DNA from: Candidatus Altarchaeales archaeon
Lineage (GTDB): Archaea > Altiarchaeota > Altiarchaeia > IMC4 > QMZM01
DNA: 11,107 nt
Assembly: GCA_003663115.1 (NCBI GenBank)
Contig: QMZJ01000030.1
Coordinates: forward strand, 1-11,107
Direction of reading: 5' to 3'
Made by a program: the position numbers and the translations under genes. Positions 7,611 through 11,107 of this stretch are shown here, piece by piece; the first letter of the stretch is position 1; the number at the start of each line of letters is the position of its first letter. The notes below the pieces were generated by a model. That model was not told the origin of the DNA. It made no database searches and saw nothing but the letters and a program-made list of their open reading frames with translations.

Positions 7611-8666
7611 CTACTTCCTTATTTCCGGCAGGATAATATTCATAAAATTTGTTACCAGTACGACTATTATCGGACCCAGGAACAGACCCATAAATCCAAA
7701 GACGATATAACCAAAGAGGTAGGCGATCAGCATCACCCCGGGGTGTACCTTCTTTGCACTTATATATGGTCTGAGCACGATATCGGGAGAGAGATCCACA
7801 AGAAAGAAAACAGAAATCAGGAAGATGAGGATGAACCACCACTCCGTAAATAATACATTGTTCACATATGCCTGAATCACGAGATAAAGGGCCATCGGCA
7901 CCCACACAATCTTTATACCTATTCCCGGAATGAATATTGCTATCCCACACAATACCCCCAGAAGGAAGGGATAGGGAATTCCAAGGTATTGAGGGGCAAA
8001 GAGATTTAAGATATAAAACAGAGTAATCGCGATCAAGGCGGTAAATAGAGCAACCAATATATTGCCGAAGAAAACCCTGTTGAGATCCTCATCGATCGAA
8101 TTAAAGAATCTATCAGATAACTTAGCATCCCCTCCAAAAACCTTTTCTGAGACCCACCCTCTCAGCCTGTAACCGTCCTTTAATAAATAAAAAGCTATCG
8201 TGAACATTAGGAATAATTTAAAGAGGATGTCCACCAGACTGGCTACCGGTAGGATCAAGATGTCCTGTATACTCGGATTCTCCTTTATAAACTCCCAGAG
8301 TTCCTGTGGTGTTAACTGCTGCCCTATGGAGCTCAGTTCCTCTATCGCTTTATTCAGGTAGCCCAGGTGTATTGTATAGTCAATTCTCCCCATGAATCTC
8401 GTCAATTCAAAGGAAGCAATACTGAATGCATAAATAGCAGTTATAATTACTGGCAGAATAAAGAGGAAGAGAGATATAAAGGCGGATATACTCCTTTTCT
8501 TAATCCTGTCCTCTATTTTCTCATAGATGGGTCTCGTGACGTAATACACGAAGACCCCATAGAGTATTACATCGAGAAATGGAACCAACATGTAGAGCAA
8601 TAAACCAATTAATAGGATCCCAAGTATCTGCCAGTACAGCCTGCTACTCTTCTTTATTAGTTCCAC
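7611..8666 (-). CDS. AI-2E-family (PF01594-type) multi-pass membrane transporter
   Basis: This 351-residue polytopic protein starts with GTG. Hydrophobic helices lie at about 13-45, 58-85, 138-162, 200-222, 232-262, 275-292 and 308-342. A long soluble loop (about 88-135) after the first helices, FIPGIG (245-250), and the C-terminal block PDIVLRPYISAKKVHPG with GFMGLFLGP (294-332) are the hallmarks of the AI-2E/TqsA/PerM/YdiK family. Members have been tied to export of the autoinducer AI-2, to Na+/H+ antiport, or to nothing known; in archaea the substrate is undefined. The promoter just upstream suggests a new transcript that continues into the Tes-like gene 42 nt downstream. The gene ends in TAG. 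Confidence 0.88.
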   Translation of the reverse strand: MELIKKSSRLYWQILGILLIGLLLYMLVPFLDVILYGVFVYYVTRPIYEKIEDRIKKRSISAFISLFLFILPVIITAIYAFSIASFELTRFMGRIDYTIHLGYLNKAIEELSSIGQQLTPQELWEFIKENPSIQDILILPVASLVDILFKLFLMFTIAFYLLKDGYRLRGWVSEKVFGGDAKLSDRFFNSIDEDLNRVFFGNILVALFTALIAITLFYILNLFAPQYLGIPYPFLLGVLCGIAIFIPGIGIKIVWVPMALYLVIQAYVNNVLFTEWWFILIFLISVFFLVDLSPDIVLRPYISAKKVHPGVMLIAYLFGYIVFGFMGLFLGPIIVVLVTNFMNIILPEIRK

Positions 8667-8690
8667 CTTCTACTACGACTATATATTCGG

Positions 8691-8698
8691 TATAAAAA
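8691..8698 (-). promoter_or_regulatory. TATA box for the AI-2E/Tes transcript
   Basis: On the minus strand the sequence reads TTTTTATACCG, with the box centred about 28 nt before the GTG at 8666. This is the normal TATA-to-start distance, so the transcript would be leaderless or nearly so. A second A/T-rich stretch, GAATATATAG, lies nearer the start but too close for the same role. Confidence 0.45.
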
Positions 8699-8706
8699 TT
8701 AAAAAG
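8694..8706 (-). terminator. T-rich end of the GT2-MFS transcript
   Basis: Immediately after the MFS stop codon the minus strand reads CTTTTTAATTTTTA, two T5 tracts typical of archaeal termination. The second tract is shared with the TATA box of the next transcript, so ending and restarting are packed into the same 52-nt gap. Confidence 0.35.
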
Positions 8707-8718
8707 CAGTTACGTTAC

Positions 8719-9897
8719 TCATTCAGTATCCGTAATAAGAAGTAATATCGCAGATAGGAAGGCAATTCCAGAGCCGTAAAAGAATGTAGCCTCCGGGCTG
8801 ATATACTGCCAGAGCGATCCCGCAATGACACTCGCCGGCAGGGTTGCAAAGGCGATCGCCGTGTGGAATGTCCCGAGCGCCGTACCTCTCAAATCCTCCG
8901 TAATCAAATCAGATGCAAATGCCCTCTGTGTGCCATCCACCAGGGCAAAGAATAACCCATACAGCCCAAAAAGGATAATTAATACGTGGAAAGACTCAGA
9001 TAGAGCAAACCCGAGACAGGTAAAACCAAAAAGAGAATAACCCATGATCAAGACATTCTTCCTCCCAATTTTATCTGAGAGAATTCCTGAGGGTATGGAG
9101 AATATCGTATAGACAATGTTGAACCACACATATAACAGTACTGGCAGAGCAATTGCCATCCTTGGATCCGGAAAGGATTCTTGCGCCCTGAGGATAAAGA
9201 ACATGTATGTGAAATTGCCAAGGGCAAATACGGTTGCAATCAACAGAAACACTCTGAATTCCCGTGGCAGTGCCCCAAGACCAATTTTTAACGTTAATTT
9301 TTTTGGTTCTCTCCTTCTTTCTCTCACATAGAACAGGGGAATTAATGCAAGTAAGCCAATAAATCCCGCGAGCAGGAATATTGTCTCAAATCTCATACCT
9401 AAAAACCACAGGAGAATAAAAGCCATTATTGACCCCATAATCGCCCCGAGTGTATCCATAGCTCTGTGTATACCAAATGCCCTGCCCCTCACTCCCCTTT
9501 CAGATTCTGCGATAATCGCATCCCTCGGTGCGGTTCTCAGTCCCTTCCCCGCTCTCTCCAGAGGTCTTAATATCAGGACGTGCCACCATTGAGTCGAGAA
9601 TGCCAAGAGCAATTTGGCTATGGAAGAGATTCCATAACCCGAAAATACGAAGGGCCTTCTCTCTCCGGATCTATCTGACAGATATCCAGATAGCACGGTA
9701 AGAATACTCGTTATGGAATCCCCCAAACCACCTATAATGCCAACAACCAGGCCACTTCCCCCCAGAGCGACAATGAACATTGGGAGCAGTGGATGGATCA
9801 TCTCAGAGCTTATGTCCGTCAGAAAGCTAACTATACCCAGGAGAAGAACATTGATACCTATTCCCTGCAGGAATCTGTTTTCGGTTTTTCGGTTCAT
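8719..9897 (-). CDS. MFS transporter, unknown substrate
   Basis: This 392-residue protein has about 12 hydrophobic helices in two six-helix halves, the normal size for the major facilitator superfamily. The first half holds TDISSEM (27-33), the loop 2-3 motif GYLSDRSGERR (71-81) and RPLERAGKGLRTAPRDA (111-127). The second half repeats the loop motif as GILSDKIGRKN (271-281). The central loop at about 190-215 is basic (RERRREPKK). The TDISSEM and RAGKGLRTAPRDA combination marks a recognisable MFS subgroup common in archaea and bacteria whose substrate is not established; drug or metabolite efflux is possible. Its ATG overlaps the stop of the GT2 gene (ATGA), so the two are translationally coupled. 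Export of a glycosylated or lipid product is only a guess from context. Confidence 0.9.
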   Translation of the reverse strand: MNRKTENRFLQGIGINVLLLGIVSFLTDISSEMIHPLLPMFIVALGGSGLVVGIIGGLGDSITSILTVLSGYLSDRSGERRPFVFSGYGISSIAKLLLAFSTQWWHVLILRPLERAGKGLRTAPRDAIIAESERGVRGRAFGIHRAMDTLGAIMGSIMAFILLWFLGMRFETIFLLAGFIGLLALIPLFYVRERRREPKKLTLKIGLGALPREFRVFLLIATVFALGNFTYMFFILRAQESFPDPRMAIALPVLLYVWFNIVYTIFSIPSGILSDKIGRKNVLIMGYSLFGFTCLGFALSESFHVLIILFGLYGLFFALVDGTQRAFASDLITEDLRGTALGTFHTAIAFATLPASVIAGSLWQYISPEATFFYGSGIAFLSAILLLITDTE

Positions 9898-10859
9898 CTC
9901 ATTCTCTCTTTAATCAATTTAATGGCTCTGTCAACATCCATTTTGCTTATCTTTGCCCTTAGCTTTAATTCAGCTATCGATTCTGAAATTTCTGTGATTT
10001 TCCTTACAAATTGCTCCCTCGTCGTTTTGTGCATAATCTTGAGCAGATCATCCGACTTCCTCTGGATGTAATCCCTGACCGTGATATCCATTCTCGAAAA
10101 AGACACATTAGAGCTGAAGATTCTCGCAAATTCTTTTTGCAATAGAAGGTCATCCACCCTGCATTTCACATATTCGTTATACGACAGTAATCTACCGATC
10201 CTCGGGTCTCTTCTCGCGAGGTCCATCTCGAGATAGTACTTTATCGTTCCCAGCAGGCCCATCTCATCAAGCCTTCTGGACGAGGTGATAACATAAAAAT
10301 CCGTAAAGTATCTGATCTTTCCCAATTTCCTCAGGCGGATGCTGAACTCCCCGTCCTCAAGCGGGACGTCCCTGAAACCATTTATGGCATCAAAGGCCTT
10401 TTTCCTTACCGCGAGGTTAAATCCAACCAGTGTCGTCATTCTAACCCTGTCCCTGAAGCTGAGATAGGAATTTGTTATCTTTTCGGTGAAGATCAACCTC
10501 TCGGTTCTCCTCGAAAATATAAAACCTGCACTGAAACCCAGAAGCTCTGGATCCTTAAATTTCTCCATAACCTTCTCCAGGTAACCTGGTGGTAGAACTG
10601 TATCTGCATCCACAAACACCAGGTAATTTCCAGTAGCTTGCTTTGCCCCCATGTTCCTGCTAATCCCGGGGCTGTGAATGTCTATAGTTACAATTTTATC
10701 TGCATATCTCCTGGCTATCTCCGGGGTTTTATCCTCACTCTTCGCATCACAGACGATAACCTCATACTCCGCCCCCGTCTCCTGGGAACGAATTGCCCTC
10801 AAGCACGATTCGATACATTTCTCTTCATTCCATGTCGGGACTATGACAGAGATGTCCAT
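9894..10859 (-). CDS. GT2-family glycosyltransferase with C-terminal helical extension
   Basis: This GT-A fold inverting glycosyltransferase has 321 residues from the ATG at 10859. An ATG at 10877 would add six residues (MNKIKR). The shorter start is preferred because MDISVIVPTWNEE is the usual family N-terminus, AAGAGA precedes it, and the TATA box at 10891-10900 would place the transcript start downstream of the longer start. Numbered from the longer start, the motifs are VIVPTWNEE (11-19), CDAKSED (43-49), the DAD metal-binding triad (90-92), LEDGEF (173-178) with the likely catalytic acid, and SSRRLDEMG (199-207). About 90 residues after 235 are charged and helical, not part of the core fold, and contain no membrane helix. 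The acceptor is unknown; dolichol-linked glycan, lipid or surface polysaccharide are options. It is coupled to the MFS gene. Confidence 0.88.
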   Translation of the reverse strand: MDISVIVPTWNEEKCIESCLRAIRSQETGAEYEVIVCDAKSEDKTPEIARRYADKIVTIDIHSPGISRNMGAKQATGNYLVFVDADTVLPPGYLEKVMEKFKDPELLGFSAGFIFSRRTERLIFTEKITNSYLSFRDRVRMTTLVGFNLAVRKKAFDAINGFRDVPLEDGEFSIRLRKLGKIRYFTDFYVITSSRRLDEMGLLGTIKYYLEMDLARRDPRIGRLLSYNEYVKCRVDDLLLQKEFARIFSSNVSFSRMDITVRDYIQRKSDDLLKIMHKTTREQFVRKITEISESIAELKLRAKISKMDVDRAIKLIKERMR

Positions 10860-10890
10860 TCTCTTAATTTTATTCATATATCAGAGAGTG

Positions 10891-10900
10891 AATATATATT
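10891..10900 (-). promoter_or_regulatory. TATA box for the GT2-MFS transcript
   Basis: AATATATATT, identical on both strands, is centred about 36 nt before the ATG at 10859 and only about 18 nt before the ATG at 10877. With the usual spacing of about 27 nt to the transcription start, RNA would begin near 10868-10870 and give a 10-nt leader for the shorter protein. Confidence 0.45.
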
Positions 10901-10920
10901 TGTATTAGACCTGTGCAAAA

Positions 10921-11079
10921 TTAAATGAGAGACACATTCGTGTCTCTTATCGCCATCTTTACCTTTTCCCGGTATCTCTGCAGCACCTCCTCTAACAGCG
11001 GGTCGAACCGCTCCACCAGATAGCGGAATCTCTTCAACAACCACGTCTCTTGTACCTCTTTCCCGTACTCCCCGGAGTT
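10921..11079 (-). pseudogene. Remnant or 3' fragment of an unidentified gene, possibly transposase-derived
   Basis: On the minus strand a frame of 52 codons ends at TAA (10923-10921), with the peptide cores WLLKRFRYLVERFDPLLEEV and LQRYREKVKMAIRDT. It is strongly amphipathic and charged like a real helix pair, but has no start codon at its head; it is bounded upstream by an in-frame TAG (11082-11080), beyond which the frame stays open to the window edge. Codon use (CGG/CGC arginine, CTG, GTG) differs from the AGA/AGG-rich neighbours. A frameshifted or nonsense-mutated gene tail, perhaps of an insertion sequence, would explain this. The remaining 140 or so bases to the edge show no other convincing coding frame. 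Family not recognised. Confidence 0.35.
10928..10947. repeat. Perfect 8-bp inverted repeat (hairpin), 4-nt loop
   Basis: AGAGACAC, loop ATTC, then GTGTCTCT form a flawless stem. It covers the last codons of the remnant frame at 10921-11079 and lies about 30 nt upstream (minus strand) of the GT2 TATA box. It could end the remnant's transcript, bind a regulator of the GT2-MFS unit, or be an element end; the other end, if any, is outside the window. Confidence 0.5.
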
Positions 11080-11107
11080 CTATCGATCACCGGTAGAAGA
11101 AAAATAC

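Noticed and set aside
10996..11020. tRNA T-arm-like sequence (AGCGG-TTCGAC-CCGCT on the minus strand)
   Set aside because: The loop has six instead of seven bases, no acceptor, D or anticodon arms fit around it, and it lies inside a protein-like frame.
10926..11024. Plus-strand 32-codon frame starting MRDTFVSLIAIF
   Set aside because: It is the shadow of the minus-strand frame, begins inside the hairpin, and its second half is Ser/Arg/Thr-rich and unlike a protein.
11080..11082. In-frame TAG read as pyrrolysine
   Set aside because: At least three intact genes in the window (MoxR, the Re-citrate synthase-like gene and AI-2E) end in TAG, so TAG is an ordinary stop here.

Overview
The window reads as a compact stretch of an archaeal chromosome, probably from an anaerobic and possibly thermophilic euryarchaeote. 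The strongest clue is a tetraether lipid synthase (Tes) type radical SAM protein. Other clues are A/T-rich TATA-like boxes about 25-28 nt upstream of start codons, short purine-rich ribosome binding sites, two GTG starts, arginine encoded mainly by AGA/AGG, and many ATA isoleucine codons. The exact lineage cannot be fixed from this sequence alone.

Plus strand, 1-6035. After the last codons of what looks like a membrane protein (2-88), four tightly packed genes follow. They encode a membrane-anchored coiled-coil protein (127-786), a three-helix membrane protein with an acidic, glycine-rich tail (788-1711), a MoxR-family AAA+ ATPase (1708-2787) and a DUF58/von Willebrand-like protein (2789-3655). 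Gaps of 1 nt and an ATGA overlap point to one translationally coupled unit. MoxR with DUF58 is a widespread pair thought to act as a chaperone or assembly system for membrane or envelope proteins; the two membrane proteins are the less described part. After a 35-nt gap come a DRE-TIM family enzyme that most resembles Re-citrate synthase (3691-4977) and a GT4 glycosyltransferase (4983-6035).

Minus strand, 11107-6063. Reading in the direction of transcription, there is a short remnant of a reading frame with different codon use, ending in a perfect 8-bp hairpin (10921-11079). A GT2 glycosyltransferase (10859-9894) overlaps an MFS transporter (9897-8719) by ATGA. An AI-2E-family membrane protein (8666-7611), with its own likely promoter, is followed 42 nt later by the Tes-like enzyme (7568-6063). 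The Tes gene ends facing the GT4 gene, with oligo-T tracts in both directions in the 27-nt gap.

Taken together, the window is rich in membrane and envelope functions: core lipid coupling (Tes), two glycosyltransferases, two multi-pass transporters or permeases, and a MoxR-DUF58 machine. One central-carbon enzyme is embedded among them. No rRNA, tRNA, CRISPR array or intact insertion sequence was seen, and no gap between genes exceeds 300 bases.
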